This document shows positions 1 through 12,499 of a DNA stretch of 64,000 bases, in pieces. A model generated the notes under the pieces. That model did not search any database. It worked only from the letters and a program-made list of their open reading frames with translations, and was not told the origin of the DNA. Numbering within the stretch: position 1 is the first letter of the stretch; every line of letters starts with the position of its first letter. This stretch comes from Halichondria panicea. Taxonomy: Eukaryota > Porifera > Demospongiae > Suberitida > Halichondriidae. The DNA is taken from NCBI RefSeq assembly GCF_963675165.1, contig NC_087377.1, positions 12,200,632 to 12,264,631 on the forward strand, given 5' to 3'. Made by a program: the position numbers and the translations under genes.

Positions 1-3000
1 TTCCTGTCCCTCCTCCCTCTCTGCTGCTAGTGGTGTGGTCATTGTCCAGATACCCAGTGTACCGACTGTGGGCTCCACACTGACCTTCACTTGTTTTGAA
101 AGTAATCAAATGATACCCTCTACCTGTGGCAGTGATGGACAGTGGAGTCCTAACCCTGAGGATTTCATGTGCCCAACAATAGGTGAGTATAATTATAGAT
201 GTGCAGTTTGCTTGCATTCAAGTTATGCATGGTATTTGACTGTATTGTTAAATACCAATAATTATAGTGACATGTGATGTTCCTGCGGCCCCCTCTATGG
301 GTAGTGTGAACACTAATGGTCAGTCTTACACAGAGGGGTCACAGGTAACTTATCAGTGCAATGATGGACTGTTCCCCATGTGTGTTCTGACTGCCACTTG
401 CACAAGAGATGGACAAAATGGAGTGTGGGAGCCTGATCCTAGTGTTGTGGTGTGCAGGACATCTCCAGGTAATGTAATTCTTCTCTAAACAAGATGTTCA
501 TAGAGCATTCACTCCATGCGTTAAGCTTCATTGCGCAGCGGCAAAACGGATACTTTATAATATTATGGGTGAATCTATAAAGCAACAATTAGAAAACAGT
601 GTTTTTGTCGCATTCGAAGATCGCCTACTATAATTATGAACTAGCCTATTATTTTTCAATTATTGTCTCATTAGCAGCCAGTCCAGTTCGCTCACACAGC
701 TCATTTTTATGTCCACACACACACCAATCACTTTACCCCTGCTCCGCACGCACGGGGTAATTTATAATTAACTATGTGTATGCATGCACTGTCACAGTTA
801 ACTGCTTTCTACCTGAGGAGCCCTCAAACAGAACTATAGTAAACTATGAAAGGTTGAATGTAACAGTGTTGGAGGGAACAGTGCTGACTTACCAGTGTGA
901 CAATGGACTCTCACTGACTGGACCCAACACCATCACTTGCACTAATGCTGGAGTCTGGAGCACTGAGCCTGAGGCAATCAAGTGTGTGTCACCAACTGAA
1001 GGTGAGAGTATAATTAACCTGAGGCACGTAGGCAACCACAGGAGTTATGGTAATCCCTTGGTTTGTTTGTGTGTGTATTTTAAGTATGCTCACCTGCATA
1101 TGGCTGCCATAGCGCCTTCGTTTACAGCATGGATATGTAATTATAATAGCCTCAACAAGTTATAATTATTTAAGCGGTAGATTTTGTAGCTTTGGATTAA
1201 AAGCAAGCAAAAAAAAGCTAAGAGAAGCTTATAACCTTAGGTACAATAATGTACGTGGCTTTAATTTTGGGTACGCCATTATACACATGCACGATATACA
1301 TCCATGTGGAGCCTTAGTTTTTCATGAGAAGAATTAATGGTCCGGGACTCCCAGAGCATGCCAGATGCCCCCATTTTCAGGGTGTGGCTTAGCAGGTGAT
1401 ATTTCACCTGCTTAAAATGTTCTAATATGTCCCACTTGGAGCATGTACATTTAGCACCTATATAAATTACCCCCTCACCCCCTCAACATTTGCACTATAT
1501 ACTTAATTAAAACTATTACTTTCATCGCGTCTACTATCCTTGGAGGTGGTTCCAAAGCTACATAACATAAAGCTACTAATAGCTAGCTTTTATACACCAT
1601 AATTATCATGATGAATTTTATTAGTCACAATTAATACTAGAGCACTGAAGTGCAAACCCTCGGCTGGTGACATGATTATAAAGAAACCAGAAGAGTGATA
1701 TAATGCAATGCATGTAGTGATGTATGACTGGCACAGCAACTCAGGAGCAATGAAACTAAACCAGACTAGAGGCATGCAGTGGTAATGAGGCATGCCCAGT
1801 GGACTAGGATCACAGCAAAGATGCCTGGAGTCTCAGAGAAGTATGATATGACTCCTGGGATCCTGGAGTCAGCTAACAGAGCAACAAACAAGTCACAATT
1901 CTAGCTTTCTATTGTAGTGACCCTTTTCCACTGTATTTGGTACGGGATCACTTCAGCTGTAAATACGGAGGATACCTCGAATAAAGGCCGCGTGTAGTTA
2001 GCTAACTAGCTAGCTGCCAATGTGCAAGTTCAAGCTTCTTAGTTCAACAAAGCTCTAACATCGAAATCTACTATTGTTAAAACTAATAGCTTATTATGTG
2101 AAGGCTATCCATGCTATAAACGCAGTGCTGTGGCAGCCAGGTGAGCAGATCCTGAAATTACAAACAGACAAACCAAACGACTACTATACCCGTGGCCGCC
2201 CACGCGCCTCGGGTAATAATACTACATTGTATAGATCTACTATAGCTGGTACATTGTATACGGTACTATATGCAATGTCACATGCTCCAGGGTTTGCAGC
2301 AAGATATTGATCGAAGTTACCCCATTTTTGTCTGAAAAATCATTCTCATTCAAAGTAACATTTTTCGGGGGGGATGCAAGCAAAACGTTCTATGCTAGCT
2401 AATCAACCATAATTATGTCACCCGCTTGAGTAAATTAAATCTGAAATAAATCCTGGCAGTGCATGTCTGACCACGCTCCACCATCTACCGTGGTGTCTAG
2501 TGGCACCACGATCGTTTTCAAAGCCATAAAGTCTAATAAGGTATATAAATAATTATAGTTTAATTCATTGCACTCTATTATTTGCTATGATTATATGTTT
2601 CCATATGCATGTTCAGACATACCTGGAAAATTTGGTGGGTGCTTTAATTTAGAAAATCGATATATAGACACAACGTCATTGTAGCAGTATATATAGCCAT
2701 GCCTGAGACATCAAATTAAAAACCGCCAATTACGTTCAAATGCTTATAGGTGCCAACTGTCCCAGATTTAGCACCCTTGTCCCGAAAGGAAACTGCTATT
2801 TACCTCAGATGTCCCGGTTGCTGCTTCTGAGCTGGCCATGGGTTACTAAGCTCCAACAAAGCTTTAATATCAAGCCTGGAACAGCTTGGAACTAGTCTCG
2901 AATACCCGCCTCAACCTAAAAGCTTGATTGAGTCTGGTCAAACTCATATTGAGGTTTGGTTCAAGTGTGTCCAGGAATTTCTTGGACATTTAATTGACCA

Positions 3001-4049
3001 CAAGTGGGTGTGAAGCATGAATAAAATTATAGTCTACATGAATATCATTATAGCTAACCGCCACGGAAAATTCATGGAGAGAGTTGTAAGGATGTGATAC
3101 TAGAACTCTCCAGACTAGCAACAGGACCTTTGGAACACCTTGTCGAAATTAACAGCCTAAATGCTCATTTATGTGAATGTGACCGTCAACCATGGTTTCA
3201 TGGCCCTCTAGCTCTGTGCAATGATGGCTTCAAGCTCAGTGTTTTTTTCTCGTAGGCTTTCAACTCCTAGCCTTAATTGATACACTGTCTGATATAGCCC
3301 TCTGTGTATGTTCTGTCCCTAACATGCGGTGGCTTGTGGCTTTATCACTATGCTTGTGGGCGTGTAGCCCACTTGACTTTGCTGACTGTGCAGAACAAAG
3401 TTCATATGTGAGTTTGACCAGACTCAAGCTTTTAGGTTGAGGCGGGTATTCGAGACTAGCTTGGAACTACTGCTAGAATCTTCTAACAGTCTTTATCGTG
3501 ACAAAATAACTTAGCTATAGCATCCAATAAGCTAGTGGGCACCATGTTTTGTCCCTGAAATTTGGTTGGGGAAGTTGGCACCTATATAATTTATATAATT
3601 ATATGTTTTTCTGCTGATTTGGTTCACCCGCAAAATATTCAGTAACAGTACAACACTGACAGTATACTCTTGGGTGTGATATACAATTTGCTAAGGCTTA
3701 ATTCAGCAGACTTAAGCTTGACAGCTAGTGCTCTAGTTGTACATGTTATCCCATTAATAATTATTGCTGCCAATCTTTCACAGCTCCGACTGCTGCCACC
3801 CTATCAACTGATGTAACTGTTGCCATTGGTGTTACTATTACTTTCATCGCGTCTACTATCCTTGGATTTCTCGTTGGACTCCTAGTGATGTACTCGTTTA
3901 CGCGTAAGAAGGCAGTGTACTACACCAGAAAAACAGCATTATCTGTTGTAGAACCCACTAAACCAGTTGGTCCTGTTTACGAGGAGGTGTCACCCAAAGA
4001 GGAGATTGAACTGAACACTAACCAAGCGTATGGACCAGTAGGACTGTGA
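1..4049 (+). CDS. R1: CCP/sushi receptor gene, 5'-truncated by window edge
   Basis: This is the 3' part of a single-pass membrane receptor; its signal peptide, Ig and FN3 exons lie left of the window. Exons seen: 1-182 (CCP1), 268-468 (CCP2), 798-1001 (CCP3) and 3784-4049 (membrane segment plus tail, TGA at 4047-4049). All visible introns are phase 1 with GT-AG ends, and the exon lengths keep one frame. CCP3 carries the family sequence TYQCDNGLSLTGPNTITCTN. The last exon gives a hydrophobic helix (VAIGVTITFIASTILGFLVG), a basic stop-transfer RKK, then the tail motifs PVYEEVSPKEE and NQAYGPVGL. The last intron is 2.8 kb and holds a Mutator-like element and a scrap of the membrane exon. Closest relative in the window is R7, whose last intron is also long and similar at its 5' end. 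The receptor role is inferred. Confidence 0.85.
1639..2225. repeat. Segmental direct repeat, copy 1
   Basis: About 590 bp aligns in the same orientation with 4491-5108, starting near CTAGAGCACTGAAGTGCAAA and ending near GCGCCTCGGGTAATA, with scattered substitutions and small indels. One copy lies in the R1 last intron and the other just 3' of R1. No open frame is conserved between the two, so it is treated as a non-coding repeat. Confidence 0.8.
2893..3458. mobile_element. Mutator-like non-autonomous element with 9-bp target duplication
   Basis: Terminal inverted repeats of about 55 bp (2893-2949 and 3403-3458) begin TAGTCTCGAATACCCGCC. The flanking direct repeat GCTTGGAAC occurs at 2884-2892 and 3459-3467. 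The boundary is ambiguous by one or two bases, so the duplication could be read as 7-11 bp, but 9 bp gives ends starting TAG like the other elements here. No transposase frame is visible inside. It lies in the last intron of R1. Confidence 0.75.
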
Positions 4050-4490
4050 AACTTCGTGCTATTATATGATAATTATTATTTTCTAGCCAGTATTATGTAG
4101 CTAGTGTTCATCTATATATAGATTGGTAATGATTTGTTTGAAAATAATAATTATAAACAATAATAATTATAGCACATTCATTAATAATATCAACAAAGAA
4201 ACGAGTACACATTGTTCAGTTACTGTTCTGTCAACCTATATACATACAGTTAAAAGGAAGTGCATCATAGCATAAGAAAAAATAAGCAATTGCAATGTAC
4301 TTGTATAAGCTACACACATGTAGACAGTCTGCCATTACGCAAAGATTCACGTTGGATTGTGTTGTTACAGGGTGAGGTGAGACAGCTCGTCCACTCCAGC
4401 AGACTGTACCAGGGCATTGTCACTGCTCTGTATAGGCACTCCTGCATGGTATAGGTGTGTGTATGTTAGGGGGGGGGGAGACATGTAAAC

Positions 4491-5108
4491 TAGAGCATTG
4501 AAGTGCAAACCCTCGGCTGGTAACATGATTATAAAGAAACCAGAAGAGTGGTATAATGCAGTGCATGTAGTAATGTATGTCTAGCAACTCAGGAGCAATA
4601 AAACAAATCAGACTGGCCGGAGGCATGCATGCTGAAACATTTAAGAACAGAGCTTTAGTGGTACATAAGACATGCACTGTGGACTAGGTCCTAGTCTAGG
4701 ATCACAGTAAAGAAGCCTGGAGTCTTAGAGAAGTATGGCTGCTGGAGTAGGATCCCCATGCAGAGTCAGCTAACAGAGAATCAACAAACCAGTCACAATT
4801 CTAGCTTTCTATTGTAGTGACCCTTTTCCACTGTTCCTGGTACAGGATCACTTCAGCTGTAAATACGTAGGGTACCTCGAATAAAGGCCACGTACAGTTA
4901 GCTAGCTGCACCGTGCAAGTTCAAGCTTCTCGCTTTTATTCTACAACAAAACTATAACATCGAAATCTGCCACTATTAACTTGTGTGTGGAGGCTATCCA
5001 TGCTGTAGACACAGTGCTATGGCATCTAGGTGAGTAGACTCACCAAACAGACAAAGAAACCAACGTACCACTATACCTATGGCCGCCCACGCGCGCCTCG
5101 GGTAATAA
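4491..5108. repeat. Segmental direct repeat, copy 2
   Basis: This is the partner of 1639-2225. It interrupts the minus-strand HEAT-gene fragment, separating an exon scrap at 4325-4450 from the remaining exons at 5439-6655. Confidence 0.75.
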
Positions 5109-5141
5109 GTGGAGTATGCAGATCTACAATGTACATTATCA

Positions 5142-5362
5142 AAACCGTATAGCGGGTATATTTCGAGGGTATAAATTTTCGCGGATGTGCCTTTAGAAAG
5201 ATTTTTGCGGATTTAATTTTCGTGGAATAGCGCCTTTTTTGCAGCATGCATGCATGCATGGAATATTAAATTCACGGTTATAAATGTTCGCGGTTCATGC
5301 CTAATCCGCGGCGAAAACCACAAACATTTTTATACTCTCAAAATATACCCTCTATACGGTTT
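5142..5362. mobile_element. MITE with AAACCGTATAGCGGGTATAT ends
   Basis: About 35 bp at the left end matches the reverse complement of the right end (ending TATACCCTCTATACGGTTT). The interior is AT-rich with TTTTCGCGG-type blocks and no open frame. Related ends occur at 12768 and 13035-13208. Confidence 0.7.
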
Positions 5363-6999
5363 GAAATAGTTGTAGGAAACAAGGACACAAACTGTTTTGG
5401 AGCATAATTATGGCTTCTACACATTCCTAACAACTTACCAGGATAGAGTTCAGGAATAGATCGACGTGTCTCTTGAACACTCTCTTACCCAGCGACTTGG
5501 CAAACACTTTAAAGCTGTGGGAGAAGAATGAGGGGTGAGGTTGTGTGATGTGTGTGGATGTGCTGTGTGATTGAGGGTGTAATGGGGTATGGGATAAAGG
5601 TACGTTGTGTAGATTGGGTATACTTTGTACATGTGCATGTGGTATAAATATCCAACTGTGGACAGAGAGAGAGAGAAAGTGTTAGAGCAACATTGAACAC
5701 ATGCACTCAAGATACCGTATAGCCACAACACATAATACAACACAAATACTGTACAAGCATTGCATGTTCTGTGGAATGCACTTCTTACAGTGTCAACTTT
5801 TGAGGACATTAATCTGTTTAGCGAAGAACTGGTGTCTAAGAAATTTCAACCCATACACTATCCCTAAAGAAACTGGAGAGCTACTTTCATATATCTTACT
5901 CATCTCACCAGTTTGAGCAGTGACTCCAGGAGGTTGATGTGTTGAGGGTAGTGTCTGTGTTGTAGTGTCTCAGCACAGAGGAGGGAGGACACTCGGTCAC
6001 CACATCCACTCACACCACTCAGCTCTCCAAGCACAATAATAAAACTGGAGAGGGGGGTACAAAATTAGTAAAACTGCCTCAATTTACATCACACAACACA
6101 TTCACAACCCTTGGATCCACCACATTTATACCACATGCACATGTACAAAGTACCTTATCAAACACATCTTTGTACATGATCAGTACACCTAATCTACACA
6201 ACATCAACATACCTTTATCCCATACCCCACTACACCCTCAATCACATAGCATATCCACACATATCACACACCCTCACTCTTCTCCCACAGCTCTCCCGGC
6301 TTGTGATAGTGTGAGTCCATACATCCTCCCCTCCTCATTTTGGGGGCCAATGAACCACACCGGTACATCTGCTGGTCTGGGTTGTCATGAATACGATGCA
6401 CCACGCCAAATACAGCCGGTCCATGATCAATATCAGAGGAGCTGAGGAATGGGGAGGAAGAACAGTAATTGAATTGCTTCTAATCCCAAAACGTATACTG
6501 CATGACTATAATTATACACATACTCAAGATCACCAGCCTCAGGAGTTCCTTTGCCATGCAGTTGATCCTATCTTACATAGTCTGCCAGCTCCTCTAGGTT
6601 AATTAATTGGTCTTCCAGAGTAATTAACTCTTCATCATCCATTAATAGTCAATCAAGCAAGCAAGCAACTGCAATGAGACAAAACAGAGGGTAAAGATCC
6701 ACTACACAATAAACATCAAGTGAGACAGGGATATAGCTCTGATAAAGGGTCATGCAATCTATAACCATTATTTGATGGACATAAATGATAAAGGGTCATG
6801 CAATGTACATAATCATTACTGGTTGGCTGGTCTCTGGGAGGAACTCCCTCATAACCACGGAGGCTGACATACACAAAAATGGTAGTGGGCTCATGTAAAT
6901 TGTATCTAGAAAGTGAAAGCACTAAGAGAATGCAGTGATGTCATTGTAATGATGTAATAAAACGTCTCACGCTTCACATGGAGGCTATAGGTATCACTG

Positions 7000-7690
7000 G
7001 TCAACTATAGACATGGTTCAAACACTAATAGACAACACTTCATGACAATTGGTAGAAGAGCTTCCTCCCCTCTACCAGTTGTATCTGGCGTTTCTCAAGG
7101 AAGCATCTTGGGGCCTATGCTTTTCTTAGTCTATATCAATGATCTACCAGAACAATTAACTTCGCAACTTGTTACCCTGTTTGCAGATGATGCCAAACTA
7201 ATTACCCCAATATCGTCTTGCAATGACCATACAATATACTATTTTCATTTATCTATGGTCCGTCCAACGAAGGGCAACCAAGTTTATCCTAGGAGACTAC
7301 ACCAGAACTACAGACTATACAAAACTCGCCTCACTAAACTCAATATGCTCCCACTATATCTATGGTTTGAGCTCCAAGACATCGTGTTCTTAGTAAAGTG
7401 TCTTAAATAACCGCCAGACAATGTACAGAGCTGAGTACACATCTATAGGTAAACTCTCAACCACCAGAGCTGCTTCCACTGGTAAGAAGTTCAACCACAA
7501 AAGGAGCAGAACTACCAAGGCTATTGTTACAATCGTAGACTCTGCTCTATATATTGATCTAACATCGCCCCTAATACAGTGTATCAAAGGGAAACTACGA
7601 GCGTACTTATGGAACTACTTTGTGGTAACACTTGACCGTAGCTGGTGAAACTTGCTCATACCATTTAGTATGCCCCTGTGGAATAATTAG
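7000..7690 (+). pseudogene. Non-LTR retrotransposon reverse-transcriptase remnant
   Basis: The frame at 7042-7410 contains SGVSQGSILGPMLFLVYIND and LFADDAKL, the reverse-transcriptase core with the catalytic F-A-D-D box of CR1/Jockey-like LINEs. About 30 residues later the frame jumps to typical C-terminal sequence (RLTKLNMLPLYLWFELQDIV form). Further 3' sequence to about 7690 resembles the tail of such elements but has stops. No endonuclease domain or 5' end is present, so this is a 5'-truncated, internally deleted relic. Confidence 0.85.
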
Positions 7691-8316
7691 TATGTACATC
7701 TAGGTCAACAACTCCTTCAATGAATTTAGTCTGTCAGCACTAAACTCTTCCACAATGTCATGCGAAACTGCATGTATCACACTGTGCATAACTGCTGTAA
7801 AGCTCAAATAATAGTAATAATCCTTTCCCAGCGAACCTGGAAAAGTTCTGTCACTTTAGTTTGCATTTGTGGTTGAAAAGGTCAGCCCAACTCACCAAAT
7901 TATCGCCGCCCCAATGAAGTGGCCATGGCTTAGAGATGGGTGCGAGTCAATGGTTGTGCACACTAACCAGTTGATTTTATGCCTTACTGCTGCCTTGACG
8001 GAAGCATGTGTAGCCTTTAAAAGCTGCACTCGGTCAACTAAGCTGCTTAGCAAGCATGTCGACTTGTGCAGTGCCCGTGTACACAAATGGCTTGCTACTT
8101 CGTCTTTATTCTAGTCAGGAAAGTCTACCAATGAGTCCTACAGGCTGTATAGATGGTTTTTGAAGTGTCCTAAATGAATATAGCTCAGAAAAACTTCAAA
8201 GCATGCACATTCATGACACTATCCAATCTACCACAGAATCCAATATCAACATTGATACTTGTTGTTGTACAATTTACAACAATTTTGACCAGTAGAGGAA
8301 TAATACAGGGAACCTC

Positions 8317-8370
8317 TAGCCTCAACTCAGGTCTTTTGTATTGGTGTATTGCGGTCTGGAATCGAGGCTA
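8317..8370. mobile_element. 54-bp remnant of TAGCCTCGA-type element with near-perfect TSD
   Basis: Ends TAGCCTCAACTCAGG and TCTGGAATCGAGGCTA are inverted relative to one another and match the ends of the 19809-20405 and 25828-26607 elements. Flanks GGGAACCTC (8308-8316) and GAGAACCTC (8371-8379) look like a 9-bp target duplication with one mismatch. A paralogous site at about 17404 lacks the insert. Confidence 0.65.
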
Positions 8371-8539
8371 GAGAACCTCAGTGACTGTAATAAAGAGGTG
8401 AGGCTTTGGGCTGGTCAATCTGGCTGTATGAAAATAGGGACCGCGAATAAGCTAACTTCCATGCAGAGATTCCAATCTGGACAAAGTCCACATTATGCAC
8501 AATGCATTATTGCTTTATATATATAGTGGTCAAGACAAA

Positions 8540-9985
8540 GTGTGTTTATCGTAGATAGAACTTACTGTTCTTATTAAAGTTTCCTTTCTCAACTTTTCGG
8601 TTCTTAGCTCCTTATAGTTTCGAGCACGGTCTCTCGTAATACTGTTTTGTTTTGTTTTCTCTATAGGTGCCTCAATTTTCCCATAAAAAGCACAGTGACA
8701 GGATCGAGCGATTACTGTTACTCAATTTACTGTGCTACAATTATAATATCCATAATTATCACTGAAATTAAGATAAACTACCCCGACCACTACAAACAGA
8801 CAATCATCTTCCTATAATAATATTATTATAAAACTGCTGTATAGCCCGACATTTTTAAGGCACTTAAGGGTTGACTACTTTACCCTTGCACGTTATAGCA
8901 GATAATTTTAATTACACAATTTTCGTGTATTGTTAAACCCACGAAAATAAGCCCGTTCAAGATGTCATGCTATATACGGTATCCCAAAGAATGAAAAACA
9001 ACTAGTAAAAACATTTCAATGCACACGTGCACACCACCCTGACTACATATTTAAAAGATTTGGTTCGGACATCGATCTGCAGAGCTGGCCTGCTCCTAAA
9101 TTACAATCAAAATTCTGGACAGAAGAAGCTCTCAGCCAGTGTTAGGTAGAAATGTGAGCTATTACTTAGAAAGTTAACTTTCTCTAATGAATGCCCTTAC
9201 CGTCAAATATATGGTTACTCCCATCATGGGTAAATGAATCCACTTGAAGTGTCTACACAGCCAGAGGCTATAACACCCATTAGAAACCATAAAACCGAAA
9301 GAACTGAAAGATAAATGTCTGAAGTTGAGTACTAAAATTCAATTCAGATACACGGATACACAAATGATATTCATGATCTGATTGACGTCAAGCTTTGCTA
9401 TGGAAACACCAATCAGTGAGTAGACCGTAATCACAAGGGCTCCCCAGTGAATTCCAGACACACCCAATAATAAGAGGAAGTGACATAAGCAGACAGGAAA
9501 TGACAGGAAATCCTCAATCAAGTGTTTCTCTACTAGCTATTATCTGATATAGGCCATAAATTATGCAAGAAATCACACAATCAATCCATGGAAACAACTA
9601 GATATCAATCCATAATTATACCAACACCATGCATGACGTAATGAATCAGATCATTCTATACATGCAAGTAGTGGATACATGCATATCTACTGTATTATAA
9701 TAACAAATATCCAGAGGACGCTTCCTATATAGAGCTACAAAATGATACAGGAGCAGATTATCGTAATTTGAGGTTTCATTAATGACTTATGGAACACACT
9801 GATCAGTGAAATCATAGATATATTATCCTCCATTATCTAATTTATTCATGATTCGACACGCACATCCTGACTATAATGACGTATAGGCAAATCAGCACTG
9901 AAGTGTTTCTTATCAGTTTTAATAATCTAGATGCGTTATTAATCCTTGAGACTAGCTATAGGCTGATATTATATTTCATAAATCC
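8540..9985. other. No gene recognised
   Basis: AT-rich intergenic DNA upstream of R2. A stretch at 9040-9140 (containing SWPAP in one frame) resembles 11843-11945 (containing IAWPAPELKP), so a decayed shared repeat or gene scrap is possible. No splice-bounded exons or open frames convince. Confidence 0.5.
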
Positions 9986-11606
9986 ATGCCAATGCCAATG
10001 GTAAGAGTCCTATATGATTATATAGCATACTATAACCAACTGTCTGTATGGTTTATAGGGATCAGTGATTTGGTCAGTTCTCCTTCTAGGAGGATGTCTG
10101 ATTGTAAATGTGTCTGGTCAGACAACCATTAGGTCTTCTCTGCAATCAACAAACAGAATGTATGTTTGTCCAGGAGAGATTGTTACCTATATGTGCAGTG
10201 GAACTGGAAACACAATTAGGCTAACAGCACCACCATATGTTCCTTTGGCCAATCCTTTGTCGTATGCGCGTGGAGACACTCTGGGATCAGGATAGCTAGG
10301 AATAGGAGGTGGCCCTATCGTATCAAATCTAATATCAACTGATTCACTTTTGATGGTAGCAGACTTGATAGTGCAAAATTCTTCATTGCCAGAGTTTTCT
10401 GTTCGTTGCACTGTTCTTTCACCTTCTGATGAAGCTGTAGCTCAGCACAAACCTTCAGGTACTAGGTATAAATTATGATTGACTCAGTCAGTTTTTAAGT
10501 TACTCGCCATCCTCTCGGAGATGATTGATAAGTGTGGTGTACTAAGCAATTAAATAATCACGCTATCATCATTGATTTCTTTACCATAGGTCCTCCTTTA
10601 GATGTGATTTCTCCTATGATTGGATATTTTTCCCCACCAAACGAAGGTACGGCTGGTGTGCGAGTTAACTGGACACCTAATGATGGAAACTATGACCCTA
10701 GTCACTTCACGATCCAGGTGTTTGACAGTAACACTAACACTGCAATTAAATCCATCGCTATTTCTGCAGAAAGCAATAGTTTTGAAGCAATACTTGCTGT
10801 ACCCTTTAGTGCTCCCATGGATGTCTACGCATGTGTAACAGTGACGTCCAAGTGTAACCAGACAACCGATGGAGTTATGACGGACTCCATTCGGATCAAT
10901 AAAAGTTAGTGGCTATAAAGTAGGTAACTGTGAAAAACATTCAGGAGCATACTTATAATTATAAGAAGTGTTTAGCAAGTAGACCCTGGCCAATTATAGC
11001 TCAAAAATCCAATACAGCCCCCAATTAGGTGTACGTATACATCCCTGGAAATCAACAAGCAGATAACTTTGGCATATACATTGAACTGAGCGTTAATTAG
11101 CAAACAATATCTGTAATTTCACTTTTTTTTATTGCTAATTTCATTATCAAATACTCTTCAATGGCGCTGCGATGGACTAATGGACGTATGTACAGATCTA
11201 ATGTATGTGTATTTATATAGACTCTATTTTTAGACTGTGAATCTCAGATAAGTCTGAGCCACATGTTTTGTTTTTTTGTCAGTTCTCTCAATTTATTGAT
11301 TTTATATGAGAGTTCTCAACGATAGACACTGAAAATATAGGCCGTTGCTAGTCTAGCCTATCAGTCTATCACAGGCACATTCTCAAGCATTTCTAAAAAA
11401 TATGTGAATCATCTAATTCTATTCATGCAGGTATAAAGACAGCATACGTGTTCTGGGTACTCTTTTCAGCTGCAACAGTTGTCCTAACAATAATCTATGC
11501 CTGTGAACAATTTACAGGTATATACTAGTAAGACTTAGTGTATATCTATTCCAGTATTGTACTGTCAGTAGCTGATGCTTTTTATGCAGGAAATAATTTT
11601 CTGTGA
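9986..11606 (+). pseudogene. R2: short Ig-FN3 membrane protein with in-frame stop
   Basis: Five exons: 9986-10000, 10059-10458, 10590-10904, 11431-11517, 11590-11606. The 15-bp first exon (MPMPM) splices in phase 0 to a signal peptide (GSVIWSVLLLGGCLIVNVSG). Next come an Ig-like domain with the family motif CPGEIVTYMC, an FN3-like domain with several possible N-glycosylation sites, a membrane helix (VFWVLFSAATVVLTIIYA), and a nine-residue tail (CEQFTGNNFL type) without tyrosines. The exon lengths sum to 277 codons in one frame. However, TAG at 10293-10295 interrupts the Ig domain (codon 84), and the frame continues cleanly to a second cysteine (FSVRCTV) and a good donor. It is therefore a recent pseudogene, a polymorphic null or a sequence error. 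A poly(A) signal AATAAA is at 11725-11730. If expressed it would be a non-signalling relative of the array receptors. Confidence 0.7.
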
Positions 11607-11747
11607 TGTCCAAGATTCTAATAATTACAGCAGTAGTTTAGGACTGACTAGAGGCTAGATTTATAAGCAATTAAACTCTTATAATCGCTAAATTTATAAT
11701 TACATGTTTATCTCTGTATTCTGTAATAAAGATCATTACCAAGCACG

Positions 11748-12360
11748 TTGTCGACAGAGTCGATTATAGCATGCATTGCAATTCTATATAATCGTTGGAC
11801 AGTGCATGATAACCCTAACTATGGCAAAGATTTAGAGCGGGACATTCATGGAATTGCATGGCCTGCTCCTGAACTCAAACCTATAACTTCATTACATGCC
11901 ATGCAGATTCTTCCAAAGAGATCCCATGCAACCATTGTTGGTTAGAAACGTGAAAATCCATACTATACTTAGAAGTATAATAGTGAATGTCATTAAAATA
12001 TTATATTATACTCCCCCTCTCACAGGCCAATAAATATGCTTAAAGTGTTTACAGCTTCACCCATTAGTTGCACTGTTATACTATTATTATTACTACAAAC
12101 ACAGCCTAATAAAGGAGGGAAAACAACTATAGACATCACATGTGCAGTGATCGAATTTCATTTACTCTGACGCTGTATACAAACTGCTTCCACACCAAGA
12201 AATGGTTAACCACGCAATTAAATCCACCTACGCACTAATGAACAGTTAATATACCAGGCTCTAATACCCAAAGGCCTGGATCGGAGTCAAGCATAGGTCA
12301 TCCTTTAGATGTAATAATTTACATCACACAACACATTCACAAGCTGTACTTAACCACTAG
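11748..12360. other. No gene recognised; decayed repeats
   Basis: Contains a stretch similar to 9040-9140 and another (about 12010-12060) similar to 63750-63830. Both look like dispersed repeat remnants. No exon is supported. Confidence 0.45.
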
Positions 12361-12499
12361 TGACCACCACATTTATACCACATGCACATCTGCAAAGTAC
12401 CCTTATCACACACATCTTTGTACATAATCAGTATACACCTAATCTACACAACATCAACATACCTTTATCCCATACCCACTGTACACCCTCAATCACATA

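Larger units (their letters stand above)
1002..3783 (+). other. Long last intron of R1 filled with repeats
   Basis: The intron starts with sequence shared with the R7 last intron (from 37698). It holds a 600-bp block at 1639-2225 repeated after the gene, a short copy of the membrane exon near 1511-1543, a dispersed repeat at 2610-2850, and a terminal-inverted-repeat element at 2893-3458. No coding exon beyond the 33-bp scrap was seen. Confidence 0.7.
4325..6655 (-). pseudogene. HEAT-repeat gene fragment M1
   Basis: Minus-strand exon remnants of the HEAT/ARM-type gene that recurs through the window. Recognisable pieces from 5' to 3': an N-terminal exon near 6560-6650 (MDDEELITLEDQLINLEELA, then a stop); an exon at 6278-6441 that contains PKMRRGGCMDSHYHKPGELW only after changing frame; an exon at about 5909-6030 with DRVSSLLCAETLQHRHYPQH; an exon at 5439-5514 with VFAKSLGKRVFKRH; and a scrap at 4325-4450. 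The middle exons (VDFYISQ, LRSWLDELF types) are missing, so this copy cannot encode the full protein. Splice donors are often preserved, which argues for genomic duplication and not retroposition. Confidence 0.65.

Noticed and set aside
5450-6602. Several 60-120-residue frames rich in His, Thr and Pro
   Set aside because: They fall in introns or on the wrong strand of the HEAT-gene fragments; the same DNA recurs with different frames in other copies.
10065-10295. R2 read as a GTG-initiated 76-residue protein
   Set aside because: Animal nuclear genes rarely start at GTG; the upstream 15-bp exon supplies an ATG and a signal peptide in phase, and the frame continues past the TAG.
10259-10305. 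A tiny intron that would remove the R2 stop
   Set aside because: Candidate GT-AG pairs of 30-47 bp either left the wrong frame or needed an implausibly short intron with a weak donor.
9040-11945. A gene suggested by the shared WPAP motif at 9090 and 11850
   Set aside because: Only a short stretch is shared, with stops nearby and no splice-bounded exon; more likely a decayed repeat.
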